Shown piece by piece: positions 1-7,451 of a stretch of DNA of 18,876 nucleotides (position 1 is its first letter; each line of letters opens with the position of its first letter). Origin of the DNA: Bacteroidota bacterium (GTDB lineage: Bacteria; Bacteroidota; Bacteroidia; B-17B0; Aurantibacillaceae); assembly GCA_016702705.1 (NCBI GenBank), contig JADJDM010000005.1:1-18876 (forward strand), read 5' to 3'. The notes under the pieces were generated by a model. It was given only the letters and a program-made list of their open reading frames with translations. It made no database searches and had not been told where the DNA came from. Position numbers and translations under genes: made by a program.

Positions 1-607
1 AATAACGCATAAACGAGAGTACCATATCGCGTGCATGCGCATTAAAATCCGTATACATAGTTACTTTACCAAAAAAATGACGCTGGTCTGGATTATCCAC
101 AACAATTGCCCCTAGGCCATCCCACAAATTATCTAAACTAAATAATCCTTTTCTAAATTGCTCAGATGGTTGGTAATCGGGTTGGATGAATGAACGGCCT
201 AACTCAATAGTATACGGCAAATATTCTTTCACAAATTTTTCTGAAAAATGAAACAATTCTGTAGTAGCAAGATGAACTTGACCGTTCTTATACTCAGCAT
301 CTTTACAAAGTATATAACGATACGCACCTACAATTTCTCTGTCCTCCTTATTCCAAACTAATAGCTGTTTGTAAGGATGGTCGCTAATATCAAACTCATC
401 AATATCAATCGACTTGCCTGTTCCACCACCTGCATGACGAAAGGTAACTTCGCGTAAGCGGCCTATCTCCTTCATTACATTTGGCGAATCAAAATGGGTA
501 ATGATATAAATTTCATTATGTCCATTATTCGTTTTCCTCACAAACCTTCCAGCCTGCAATTCTTTTTCCAAAACGTCTCTATCTATTTTATCAATTATAG
601 GTTCCAT
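1..607 (-). CDS. GNAT/hemolysin-family N-acyltransferase (GlsB/OlsB-like), partial
   Basis: The first 202 codons of a longer gene; the C-terminal part lies beyond the left edge. The reading frame is open from the ATG at 607 to base 2. Family members transfer a 3-hydroxy fatty acyl chain from acyl-ACP to the amino group of ornithine (OlsB) or glycine (GlsB in Bacteroides), the first step in making phosphorus-free aminolipids. Seen in the sequence: an N-terminal segment with FRHAGGGTGKSIDIDEFD, a GNAT-like strand with IVGAYRY, then the family signature ELGRSFIQPDYQ and a following LWDGLGAI stretch. In a Bacteroidota genome a glycine-lipid role is the likely one, but substrate cannot be read from sequence. 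An imperfect promoter, TTTG (655-652) and TATCTTTA (628-621), lies just upstream. No frameshift is seen in this fragment. Confidence 0.85.
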   Translation of the reverse strand, partial: MEPIIDKIDRDVLEKELQAGRFVRKTNNGHNEIYIITHFDSPNVMKEIGRLREVTFRHAGGGTGKSIDIDEFDISDHPYKQLLVWNKEDREIVGAYRYILCKDAEYKNGQVHLATTELFHFSEKFVKEYLPYTIELGRSFIQPDYQPSEQFRKGLFSLDNLWDGLGAIVVDNPDQRHFFGKVTMYTDFNAHARDMVLSFMRY

Positions 608-727
608 ACTTTCCTTTGCGTAAAGATACTAAACTAAGGCAATTCTTGGTTCAAAGATTTAAACATGGGGTTTTTAAAAAATATTGAATTATTCTTTGCT
701 TTCGCGCATAAGATATGCTGCCTTTCG

Positions 728-735
728 TACATTTG
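728..735 (+). promoter_or_regulatory. Candidate -7 promoter element for asd
   Basis: TACATTTG matches the Bacteroidota -7 consensus TAnnTTTG exactly and lies 28 bases before the asd start. No TTG is found 17-23 bases upstream; the nearest TTTG is at 695-698, 29 bases away, so the -33 part is missing or poor. Confidence 0.4.
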
Positions 736-763
736 TTCCTCAAAACTAATCCATTAATTAAAA

Positions 764-1753
764 ATGAAAATTGCTGTTGTTGGCGCAACTGGACTTGTAG
801 GTACAGCCATGCTAAAAGTGTTGGAAGAGCGTAACTTCCCCGTAAGTGAATTAATTCCTGTTGCATCTGGAAAGATCAGTAGGCAAGGAAATTGAATTTA
901 AGGGTAAGAAGTATAAGGTACACAGCATGGACATGGCAATTGCAGCTAAACCGCAAATAGCATTGTTTTCGGCAGGTGGAGATACATCAAAAGAATGGGC
1001 ACCAAAATTTGCAGCAGCTGGAATTACGGTAATTGATAATTCATCTGCATGGAGAATGGACCCAACAAAAAAATTAATTGTTCCGGAAGTAAATGCAAAT
1101 GTGCTTACCAAAGAAGATAAAATTATTGCTAATCCAAATTGCTCAACCATACAAATGGTGGTGGTTTTAAATCCGCTTCATAAAAATATAGCATTAAACG
1201 TGTTGTGGTTTCTACTTACCAATCGGTTACTGGCACTGGTGTTAAAGCGGTTAATCAATTAATGAATGAGCGTAAAGGTGTAAGTGGAGAAATGGCTTAC
1301 AAATATCCTATTGATTTAAATGTGATTCCGCAAATTGATGTGTTTACAGATAATGGTTACACCAAAGAAGAAATGAAAATGGTGAACGAAACTAAAAAAA
1401 TTATGGGAGATGATGCAGTTAAAGTTACTGCAACTACAGTGCGTATCCCAGTAATGGGCGGACACAGCGAGGCATTAAACATTGAATTTGTAAAAGAACC
1501 AAGTGTTGCTGAAATAAGAGAAATGATGTCAACTACAGAAGGTGTTATTTTGCAAGATGACCCTTCACAACAAATTTATCCGATGCCAATGAATAGTCAT
1601 AATAAAGATGAAGTATTTGTTGGAAGAATTCGTTTAGATGAGACGCAGGCAAACACCATTAACATGTGGGTAGTTGCAGACAACCTGCGTAAAGGTGCTG
1701 CTACTAATGCAGTACAAATTGCTGAATATTTATTAAAAAATAATTTAGCTTAA
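764..1753 (+). CDS. asd: Aspartate-semialdehyde dehydrogenase, two frameshifts
   Basis: Reduces aspartyl-4-phosphate to aspartate semialdehyde with NADPH, the branch step to lysine/diaminopimelate, threonine and methionine. The N-terminus MKIAVVGATGLVGTAML is the NADP-binding Rossmann motif. The catalytic Cys, in NPNCSTIQMV, is about residue 126 (codon 1140-1142), and the C-terminal half has RIPVMGGHSEALNIEF with the active-site His. The frame breaks twice: an extra G near 867-868 (VASERSVGKEIEF is restored by removing it) and one A too few in the run at 1182-1186 (restoring HKKYSIKRVVVSTYQS). Corrected length is about 329 residues, normal for the family. Both breaks are in homopolymers and both sides are fully conserved, so a sequencing error is more likely than a pseudogene of this usually essential enzyme. 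The stop overlaps the next start by one base (TAATG), which points to translational coupling. Confidence 0.92.
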
Positions 1754-2652
1754 TGAGCGTTATTCCTCCATACTTACAAAAAGGTGACACAGTTGCTATT
1801 GTTGCCACTGCCCGTAAAATTAGCATGGAAGAATTACAACCTGCAATTGATATCATTAATGCATGGGGACTAAAAGTTGTATTACCAAAAAATATTTTTT
1901 GCGCCGATAATCAATTTGCTGGAACAGATGAAGAGCGAGCTGCAGATATGCAGTCGGCTTTAGATGACTCAAGTATAAAAGCAGTTATATGTGCACGTGG
2001 TGGATACGGCACAGTGCGCATAATTGACAAATTAGATTTTAGCACTTTTGTAAAACATCCGAAATGGATTGTTGGTTATAGCGATATAACTGTTTTGCAT
2101 CAGCACGTTAACCAAAATTTTGGTATTGCGAGTTTGCATGCAACCATGCCAATTAATTTTACAAAAAACGAGGAAGCTACGGAAAGTTTGCGCAAGGCTT
2201 TGTTTGGAGAAGCTCTAAGTTATACTGTTCCTACTCACACAATAAATAGAATTGGTGAAGCAAGTGGAGAACTAATTGGTGGTAATTTAAGTTTGATTTA
2301 CGCCTTATGCGGAAGTAAAAGTGACATAGACACTAAAGGAAAAATATTATTTATAGAAGATTTAGATGAGTATTTATATCACATCGATCGAATGATGATG
2401 AATTTAAAGCGCAGCGGTAAACTACAATACCTTGCCGGACTAATTGTTGGCGGCATGAGCGACATGAAAGACAATACTATTCCGTTTGGAAAAACTGCTG
2501 AAGAAATTATTTTAGATGCAGTGAAGGGATATAATTATCCAGTTTGTTTTGGTTTTCCAGCAGGGCATATTGATAGGAATATAGCAATTGTGATGGGGAA
2601 GGAAATTAAGTTGGAGGTAAATAAAAATGGAGTGAAATGTTTGTTTCAATAG
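1753..2652 (+). CDS. ldcA: LD-carboxypeptidase, S66 family
   Basis: Intact 299-residue protein. Family S66 enzymes remove the terminal D-Ala from muropeptide tetrapeptides during cell-wall recycling in the cytoplasm; MccF relatives instead cleave microcin C-like conjugates. The catalytic triad can be placed: nucleophile Ser110 in VGYSDITVLH, Glu202 in FIEDLDEYLYHID, and His272 in FGFPAGHIDRN. The glycine-rich ARGGYGTVRI (81-90) is also typical, and length matches the family. No signal peptide is visible, fitting the cytoplasmic role. It begins on the last base of asd; asd feeds diaminopimelate for the wall, so the pair makes functional sense. The MccF-like alternative cannot be excluded by motif alone. 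Confidence 0.92.
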   Translation: MSVIPPYLQKGDTVAIVATARKISMEELQPAIDIINAWGLKVVLPKNIFCADNQFAGTDEERAADMQSALDDSSIKAVICARGGYGTVRIIDKLDFSTFVKHPKWIVGYSDITVLHQHVNQNFGIASLHATMPINFTKNEEATESLRKALFGEALSYTVPTHTINRIGEASGELIGGNLSLIYALCGSKSDIDTKGKILFIEDLDEYLYHIDRMMMNLKRSGKLQYLAGLIVGGMSDMKDNTIPFGKTAEEIILDAVKGYNYPVCFGFPAGHIDRNIAIVMGKEIKLEVNKNGVKCLFQ

Positions 2653-2659
2653 AATCCAA

Positions 2660-2857
2660 ATGAAAACAAAAACAATTAAAACTTTAAACAACTCCAATTC
2701 AAAAGATTTTTGGAATGAATTAAGTAAGAAACAGAAATCTTTAATTGACAAGGCAATTAAAGAAGCTGACGAAGGAAAATTTACGGATCATAACGAGGTT
2801 ATGAGTAAATTTCGGGAGAAACATTTGATAATTACTCTCAATAGCTTACTCAACTAA
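2660..2857 (+). CDS. Small antitoxin-like protein, no toxin partner
   Basis: A 65-residue protein starting 7 bases after ldcA. The core FWNELSKKQKSLIDKAIKEA followed by DEGKFTDHNEVMSKFREK resembles the short antitoxins of type II toxin-antitoxin pairs in Bacteroidota, which have a helical segment, an acidic EGK/R turn, a conserved H and a VMxK(F/Y) end. The last dozen residues, IITLNSLLN, do not look like the usual end and might come from a shifted frame or a diverged tail. No RelE/ParE-like toxin gene follows: the next genes lie on the opposite strand. Family assignment is by pattern recall and is moderate; DNA binding is not shown. Confidence 0.55.
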   Translation: MKTKTIKTLNNSNSKDFWNELSKKQKSLIDKAIKEADEGKFTDHNEVMSKFREKHLIITLNSLLN

Positions 2858-2888
2858 TTAAGAACCCAATCGAAAAAAATCTAAAGTA

Positions 2889-3170
2889 TCATTTCTTGTT
2901 TACGTTACTCGAACCAAAATTTTTGAACTCTGGATTCTTTATTTCGTTCAACGATAATAGTCCTTTACCTACTCTATCAACAAAAGTGTTGATTGTATTT
3001 AAATTCTTTATATAATCCTCCTCTGATATTATTGCTTTTTTGGTTACTTCCACTTTCTCAAGTTCTCTTCTGCTCCCTTCCATTTCATCCAAAACCGCCT
3101 GAATTCTATTGCTCCAGTTTGGCACTTCATTTAGATAATCTTCCAATGTTCTTATTTCCTTCTTTATCAT
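2889..3170 (-). CDS. Hypothetical helical protein, 93 residues
   Basis: Not recognised. The product is charged and probably all-helical, with a lysine/glutamate-rich stretch (EMEGSRRELEKVEVTKKA) that could form a short coiled coil, and no signal peptide or membrane segment. The gene starts 4 bases after the stop of the PEGA-type lipoprotein and is surely co-transcribed with it. The frame is intact. The close spacing is the main reason to accept it as a real gene. Confidence 0.6.
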   Translation of the reverse strand: MIKKEIRTLEDYLNEVPNWSNRIQAVLDEMEGSRRELEKVEVTKKAIISEEDYIKNLNTINTFVDRVGKGLLSLNEIKNPEFKNFGSSNVNKK

Positions 3171-3174
3171 AATT

Positions 3175-3585
3175 TTATTTTTTAGGCATTAACACTTGAT
3201 TAAACTCCGTTTGCTTTGGCTTCCAAATAGATTGTTTGTGCGCATCAATCATGACACCAACAACTCCTGGAATAATGCCCGCAAGCATGAGTGGTATATT
3301 AAGAAAGTAGGCTTTAGCTATTTTTTGATCCATACCAAAACTAACATCATCATAACCTTCTAATTTCAATACAACTACACGTTTTTTTGTATGCTTTCTC
3401 CTTAACGTTATTTCTTGCCCCGATTTCCCTTTTAGCTCTCCATCAACATAAACATCAGCGTTTGGTGGCGTTGTATTAATTAGGATTTTATCCTGTGTTC
3501 CGCTAAATAATGTAGCGCAGCTTGAAAATAGCATCGTTATAAAACTAAATAGTAAGATACTACTTATCGTCCTTGTTTTTCTCAT
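3175..3585 (-). CDS. PEGA-domain-like lipoprotein
   Basis: A 136-residue lipoprotein. The N-terminus MRKTRTISSILLFSFITMLF is a signal peptide followed by the lipobox FSSCA, so the mature protein starts at Cys23 and is anchored to a membrane. The next part, TLFSGTQDKILINTTPPNAD then VYVDGELKGKSG, is the PEGA-type beta repeat (PPNADVYVDGELKG), often found in surface and cell-wall-associated proteins. A hydrophobic glycine-rich stretch, FLNIPLMLAGIIPGVVGVMI (about residues 94-113), may be a membrane-inserting hairpin. First gene of a two-gene unit with the 93-residue protein. It is transcribed away from an HTH regulator whose control region holds a direct repeat inside this gene's promoter. The precise function is unknown. 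Confidence 0.75.
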   Translation of the reverse strand: MRKTRTISSILLFSFITMLFSSCATLFSGTQDKILINTTPPNADVYVDGELKGKSGQEITLRRKHTKKRVVVLKLEGYDDVSFGMDQKIAKAYFLNIPLMLAGIIPGVVGVMIDAHKQSIWKPKQTEFNQVLMPKK

Positions 3586-3602
3586 AAATAAATAATTTTA
3601 AA

Positions 3603-3634
3603 CAAATATAAAACAAAACACATAAACGTCCAAA
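3603..3634 (-). promoter_or_regulatory. Bacteroidota promoter for the PEGA lipoprotein unit
   Basis: On the minus strand, TTTG at 3634-3631 is followed after 20 bases by TATATTTG at 3610-3603. This fits the -33 TTG and -7 TAnnTTTG elements of Bacteroidota with a normal spacer. The start codon at 3585 follows 17 bases later. One copy of the 12-bp direct repeat sits inside the spacer. Confidence 0.55.
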
Positions 3635-3661
3635 TTATGTATTTAAATAACACATAAACGT
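3618..3661. repeat. 12-bp direct repeat, candidate operator
   Basis: ACACATAAACGT occurs at 3618-3629 and again, identical, at 3650-3661. The copies start 32 bases apart, close to three helical turns, so a protein could bind both on one face of the DNA. They lie between the divergent PEGA lipoprotein and HTH regulator genes. The first copy falls between the -33 and -7 elements of the leftward promoter. The second overlaps the perfect palindrome TAAACGTTTA (3655-3664). A site for the adjacent HTH protein is the natural guess. Confidence 0.5.
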
Positions 3662-3687
3662 TTAAACCTTTGGTTTCAAATTAAACA

Positions 3688-4011
3688 ATGAAACATCAAG
3701 GAGAAATATTAGAAAAGGCTGTAAGAGAAAGTGGCGTTAAAATTTCAGTTATCGCAAAAAAAACTGGATTCAGTCGTTCTCACGTTTACAACATGTTTTC
3801 CCTCACAAAAGTTCCGATTGATGTGTTTTTAATGGTTGGCAAAATCATACATCACGATTTTAGCGCTGCAATAAAAGAGGTTAATAAATTAACCACAGTT
3901 AAAACACCAGATGCTATCGCAGAAGAACAAACTTGGAAAGAAAAATATTTTCAATTGTTAGAAGAACATAATTTACTTCTAAAAAAAGAATTTAAGAAAC
4001 TACTTAAATAA
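3688..4011 (+). CDS. HTH (XRE-like) regulator with C-terminal helical tail
   Basis: A 107-residue protein. Residues about 5-35 form a helix-turn-helix of the XRE/Cro type: LEKAVRESGVKISVIAKKTG followed by FSRSHVYNMF as the recognition helix. The second half (about 75-107, WKEKYFQLLEEHNLLLKKEF) is a leucine-rich coiled coil, likely for dimerisation. It is divergent from the PEGA lipoprotein unit, with two copies of a 12-bp repeat between them, so autoregulation and control of that unit are likely. A weak -7-like AACCTTTG lies at 3665-3672. No effector domain is seen. The alternative is a phage-derived regulator, but no other phage gene is near. Confidence 0.72.
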   Translation: MKHQGEILEKAVRESGVKISVIAKKTGFSRSHVYNMFSLTKVPIDVFLMVGKIIHHDFSAAIKEVNKLTTVKTPDAIAEEQTWKEKYFQLLEEHNLLLKKEFKKLLK

Positions 4012-4058
4012 TTAATTAACAAGTTTTTACTCTCTCTTAAAGCTGTTATAATTTTCCC

Positions 4059-4066
4059 TAAGTTTG
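4059..4066 (+). promoter_or_regulatory. Candidate -7 promoter element for the 4110 lipoprotein
   Basis: TAAGTTTG matches TAnnTTTG exactly and lies 43 bases before the start codon. No clear -33 TTG is present at the expected distance, so confidence is limited. Confidence 0.35.
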
Positions 4067-4109
4067 ATTCACAATTCAACCTTATTACAAAACCATTTAA
4101 AAAAACAAA

Positions 4110-4766
4110 ATGAAAAAAATCACATTTAACTTTTTAATGCCTGCGTTAGCTTGCGCATTAATATTTACATCTTGCGGAAATAAAAACGAAGCAAACGGAG
4201 AAACAGCTGCAAGCGACAGTACAAAAACAGAAGAGCCTGCAAAAGTAGAAGAACCAACTGTTGATTTTGCAACTGCTTGTACAATGGAGAACAAAATGGC
4301 TGTTACTGTTAAAGGTTACGAGTACGACACAGATAACAAGAAACCAATAAATTTTGACATCGCTGATTTTGTTGTAAAAAATTCTACTTGGAATCTTAAA
4401 ACAGATTCAACTGCTGAATTAAGTTTATTTAATTACACAGCAGAAGAAGCTACACCAAAACAAAAAAACGATCAAGTAGAAATTCGCGTAAGCTTTATTG
4501 CGAGAAAAGGAAAAAAAATTGGCCCTGGTGTTTATAATCACAGCGATTCACAGGCTGATATAACTGCTATTACTAATGTAATAACTAACAACGGTAAAGT
4601 GTATTTTAACTGGTCAGCAGGTATGCCTGATGTTGGAACTGTAACACTAAGCTGCGCTAATAAAGATGGAGTTTGTGGGGAGTTTAAATTAGCTTCTGAT
4701 TCTCCAGAAACAAAATGGATTGGTACAGTAAAAGTAAATGGAACATTTAAGGTAGAAGCGAAATAA
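4110..4766 (+). CDS. Lipoprotein of unknown function
   Basis: A 218-residue protein, frame intact. MKKITFNFLMPALACALIFT followed by SCGNK is a clear lipoprotein signal, mature from about Cys22. A low-complexity acidic linker rich in Glu, Lys, Thr and Ala (about residues 25-50) separates the anchor from a globular domain with repeated beta-type patterns, ending in a hydrophobic-alternating WIGTVKVNGTFKVEAK. The domain is not recognised; a beta-sandwich or beta-barrel fold is plausible from its alternation. It follows the HTH gene by 98 bases with its own candidate promoter, so it may be separately expressed. The gene ends just before a large inverted repeat. Confidence 0.72.
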   Translation: MKKITFNFLMPALACALIFTSCGNKNEANGETAASDSTKTEEPAKVEEPTVDFATACTMENKMAVTVKGYEYDTDNKKPINFDIADFVVKNSTWNLKTDSTAELSLFNYTAEEATPKQKNDQVEIRVSFIARKGKKIGPGVYNHSDSQADITAITNVITNNGKVYFNWSAGMPDVGTVTLSCANKDGVCGEFKLASDSPETKWIGTVKVNGTFKVEAK

Positions 4767-4775
4767 ATAATTTTG

Positions 4776-4889
4776 GAACCAAGACAACAGGATGCAAGAA
4801 TCAAGACGAGTTACTAAAATGTAAGATGAACATCTTATTTAGCAACAACCAGTCTTGCCTCTTGATTCTTGCCGTCTTGGTTCTTTTTT
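4776..4889. terminator. Long inverted repeat between convergent genes
   Basis: GAACCAAGAC (4776-4785) pairs with GTCTTGGTTC (4874-4883), and GCAAGAATCAAGA (4794-4806) pairs with TCTTGATTCTTGC (4860-4872). The two stems are separated by an asymmetric internal loop. Inside lies a further hairpin, TAAGATG-AA-CATCTTA (4822-4837). A run of six T follows at 4884-4889. The element lies between convergent genes and can serve as a terminator. Its arms resemble another intergenic sequence in the window (10106-10132), so it is probably also a dispersed repeat. Confidence 0.65.
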
Positions 4890-5163
4890 ACAAAGCCATT
4901 AACCCCTCTATTTCCGTTGCCTTTTTATAAATCTCAATTATTTCATCCGAACTCATTACAACTTGTTTTGAGGTAATTGAAATATATTTCCCACTACTTG
5001 ATGTTTTTTGTAGCACTTCTGCTTCCTCTGTAAACAAAGCTTCTACTAAAGCCATTTTTTTGTTATCAGCTGGTATAATAAACTTAAACATATACACACT
5101 TGGGAAAGTATGTTCTTGTTCCAATTTTTCTTTAAACTGATCGTAGTTGTAATTAGTGTCCAT
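4888..5163 (-). CDS. DUF493 family protein (YbeD-like)
   Basis: A 91-residue protein. The order YMFKFIIPADNKKMALVEALF, then a KTSSSGKYISITSK core, then EIIEIYKKATEIEGLMAL is the DUF493 pattern: a small ferredoxin-like alpha/beta fold. E. coli YbeD belongs to this family; a regulatory role has been proposed but the biochemical activity is not settled. The start overlaps the end of the LysE-family gene by 11 bases, so it is the last gene of the minus-strand unit and translationally coupled. The stop codon touches the T-run of the inverted repeat, which likely ends this transcript as well as the convergent one. Confidence 0.8.
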   Translation of the reverse strand: MDTNYNYDQFKEKLEQEHTFPSVYMFKFIIPADNKKMALVEALFTEEAEVLQKTSSSGKYISITSKQVVMSSDEIIEIYKKATEIEGLMAL

Positions 5164-5893
5164 TATGTTGATGTAAAGGCAAGAAATAAATTTTGTAAAT
5201 TAAGTAGAAACCGAAAATAATTAATATTACACCCGAAATCATATTTACAATTTTCATTAATCGTGGCGTTAGAAAATGCTTGATTTTGTATGAGATAAAT
5301 GCTTTCAGCAAATCAGTTGATAACACAACGCCCAATGTGAAAGTGAAGAAAATAACAATCTTAAGATAATCAAATTCAAATTTACTTCCCACTGTGGTTG
5401 CTGTCGCTAACCAAAAAATCCAAACAAAGGGATTTAATAAATTAATAAAAAAACCTTTCAAGGCTAATATTACTGGATGCGGCAATTTATCTTTTGCATC
5501 AATTTTATTTATAAACTTATCTTCTCTGTTTTTATTAACCTCTGTTTCTATATTTAAATGATTAACTCCAGTTGCGTCATCAATTTGTGCATCTGTTTTA
5601 GGTGCCTTATTGTACAAATTAAATGAACCATAAACTATCAATACAATTCCACCCACTACACCAATAAAGGATTGACTTTTAGGGTTACTTAAAATACCTT
5701 GTGCGCCCAAAGCAAGCAAAACAAAAATTAAAATCACCAAAGCTAAATCACTCAGAAAAATTCCAACTGCTAAAGATGCAGCAGGCTTAAATCCATGCTT
5801 AATACCTGTATTAATTAATGCAAAAAAACCAGGGCCAAACGAAAACGCTAAAACCAAACCTAATATTATACCCTCATAAACTGCTGCAAACAT
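5153..5893 (-). CDS. LysE/RhtB family exporter
   Basis: A 246-residue integral membrane protein with about six hydrophobic segments. The N-terminus, EGIILGLVLAFSFGPGFFAL, carries the family's conserved G-P pair in the first helix, and SLAVGIFLSDLALVILIFVL is helix 2. A charged cytoplasmic loop of about 40 residues (about 115-155) precedes the family motif-like GFFINLLNPFVWIFWLATA. Members export lysine, homoserine, threonine or other small solutes. The central loop is longer and more charged than usual. It lies 7 bases after the GH3 gene and overlaps the DUF493 gene. Substrate is not predictable from sequence. Confidence 0.82.
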   Translation of the reverse strand: MFAAVYEGIILGLVLAFSFGPGFFALINTGIKHGFKPAASLAVGIFLSDLALVILIFVLLALGAQGILSNPKSQSFIGVVGGIVLIVYGSFNLYNKAPKTDAQIDDATGVNHLNIETEVNKNREDKFINKIDAKDKLPHPVILALKGFFINLLNPFVWIFWLATATTVGSKFEFDYLKIVIFFTFTLGVVLSTDLLKAFISYKIKHFLTPRLMKIVNMISGVILIIFGFYLIYKIYFLPLHQHNGH

Positions 5894-5900
5894 AAATTAC

Positions 5901-7430
5901 TTATTTTTTTTGGTGAAGAAACTCCAACCAATCCTCTAGCATCTTTCCCTTCATCACCCTCGGAAATTTATGTTGCGAACCCAATTTACCTTTGTGTTCC
6001 ATAAAATTCATAAATGTTGCATGAGGCAACACATCAACTATCACATCTTTTAATGCATGACCACGCTCAACACGATAGTCATCATTTAATACTTTTAAAT
6101 GGTTATCAATTCTGTTTTTTAATTCTGCTATATCTACTTTATTATCTGATGCTATAAACCAATGATGCGCAAACAAACCGTTGTGAGGCACACCAGCCAC
6201 TGTATATTCGCCAACTTCAATATTCATTTCTTGAGATGCAAGTATAAGTGCTTTGTTCATGTTATCTACACTTAAATGCTCACCACACATACTTAGGAAA
6301 TGTTTTGTTCTTCCTGTAATTATTATTTCCGCTTCTTCTACGTTTGTAAAACGAATAGTGTCGCCAATTAAATAACGCCAAGCTCCTGAGCAAGTAGAAA
6401 TTAAAGTTGCGTACTCAACTCCTTCTTCCACTTCATTTATTAGTAATGTTTCTGGGTTATTTTTTAAATTTCCATCTCCATCAAAATTTTCATCATTAAA
6501 AGGTATGAACTCAAAAAAGATTCCATTATCCAATACCATTTTCATTGCCCCGCTTTTGTCCGAACCAACCTGGTAAGCCATAAAACCTTCAGAGGCTAAA
6601 TAGGTATCTAAAATAATTAATGGGAATGCTGTAAGCTTTTCAAAGCTTTTTAAATATGGTGTATATGAAACGCCACCGCTTACATAAATACGTAAGTTAG
6701 GCCAAATATCATGAATGGTTTTTACATTATAATGCGCAATAATTTTTTCGAAAATAATTTGTATCCATGCCGGAACGCCACAAATAACGCCAATATCCCA
6801 CTTAGGCGCATTTAAAACAATATCGTTTAGTTTTGAATTCCAATCGCGATGTCTTGAAATTGCAGGGCCTGGTTTATAAAAAAACTGAAACCAAAACGGA
6901 ATATTTCCTGTTGTAATTCCACTTAAATCTCCTTCGTAATAAGTGCCATTAAAACTTAAATGCGTACTTCCACCAACCATCAACACACGTTTCTGAAAAA
7001 ACTCTTTTGGTAAATCAACTTCCGATAAAGATATTGTTTGTCGCATACTAACCTTACGTATTGCTTTTAACATATCTTTTGTTACTGGAATATGTTTACT
7101 AGCAGCTTCGGATGTACCTGAGCTCAACGCAAAATGCTTTACATGATTGGGCCAACATACAAATGGCTCGCCATTTAAGCAACGGTACCACCAGTTTTTA
7201 AACATGCTGTTATAATCATGCGCTGGAATATCTTGCCTAAATGTATTGTAAAAATTACGCTCCTTTAATTTCTGACTAAACTTATAATGCTCTCCAAATG
7301 CTGTAAACTCAGCCCTTTTCATTAAGCTACGCAAAGTGCTTAATTGTTTTTTTAATGCAGTTTTACGGGTAGGAGGAACTTTTCCTCTCAACTCAATTGC
7401 CTTCTTTAATATCGACCCTAATATTGCCAT
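5901..7430 (-). CDS. GH3 family acyl-adenylate amido synthetase-like protein
   Basis: An intact 509-residue protein of the GH3 family, best known from plants, where members adenylate acyl acids such as jasmonate and auxin and join them to amino acids. The bacterial members have no well-established substrate. ATP-binding motif I is at residues 103-112 in ALSSGTSEAASKHIPVT; motif II is in ILDTYLASEGFMAYQ; motif III is in LISTCSGAWRYLIGDTIRF, followed by VEEAEIIITGRTKHFLSMCG and a mobile C-terminal domain. All three motifs look complete, so it should be active. Length is near that of other bacterial GH3 proteins. It sits between an M42 aminopeptidase (21 bases upstream) and a LysE exporter (7 bases downstream). 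Confidence 0.9.
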   Translation of the reverse strand: MAILGSILKKAIELRGKVPPTRKTALKKQLSTLRSLMKRAEFTAFGEHYKFSQKLKERNFYNTFRQDIPAHDYNSMFKNWWYRCLNGEPFVCWPNHVKHFALSSGTSEAASKHIPVTKDMLKAIRKVSMRQTISLSEVDLPKEFFQKRVLMVGGSTHLSFNGTYYEGDLSGITTGNIPFWFQFFYKPGPAISRHRDWNSKLNDIVLNAPKWDIGVICGVPAWIQIIFEKIIAHYNVKTIHDIWPNLRIYVSGGVSYTPYLKSFEKLTAFPLIILDTYLASEGFMAYQVGSDKSGAMKMVLDNGIFFEFIPFNDENFDGDGNLKNNPETLLINEVEEGVEYATLISTCSGAWRYLIGDTIRFTNVEEAEIIITGRTKHFLSMCGEHLSVDNMNKALILASQEMNIEVGEYTVAGVPHNGLFAHHWFIASDNKVDIAELKNRIDNHLKVLNDDYRVERGHALKDVIVDVLPHATFMNFMEHKGKLGSQHKFPRVMKGKMLEDWLEFLHQKK

Positions 7431-7451
7431 ATATAAAACTAAATCCTAAAC

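Noticed and set aside
764..1753. asd as a pseudogene
   Set aside because: All catalytic motifs are conserved, the breaks are two single-base homopolymer indels of opposite sign, and the enzyme is usually essential for diaminopimelate.
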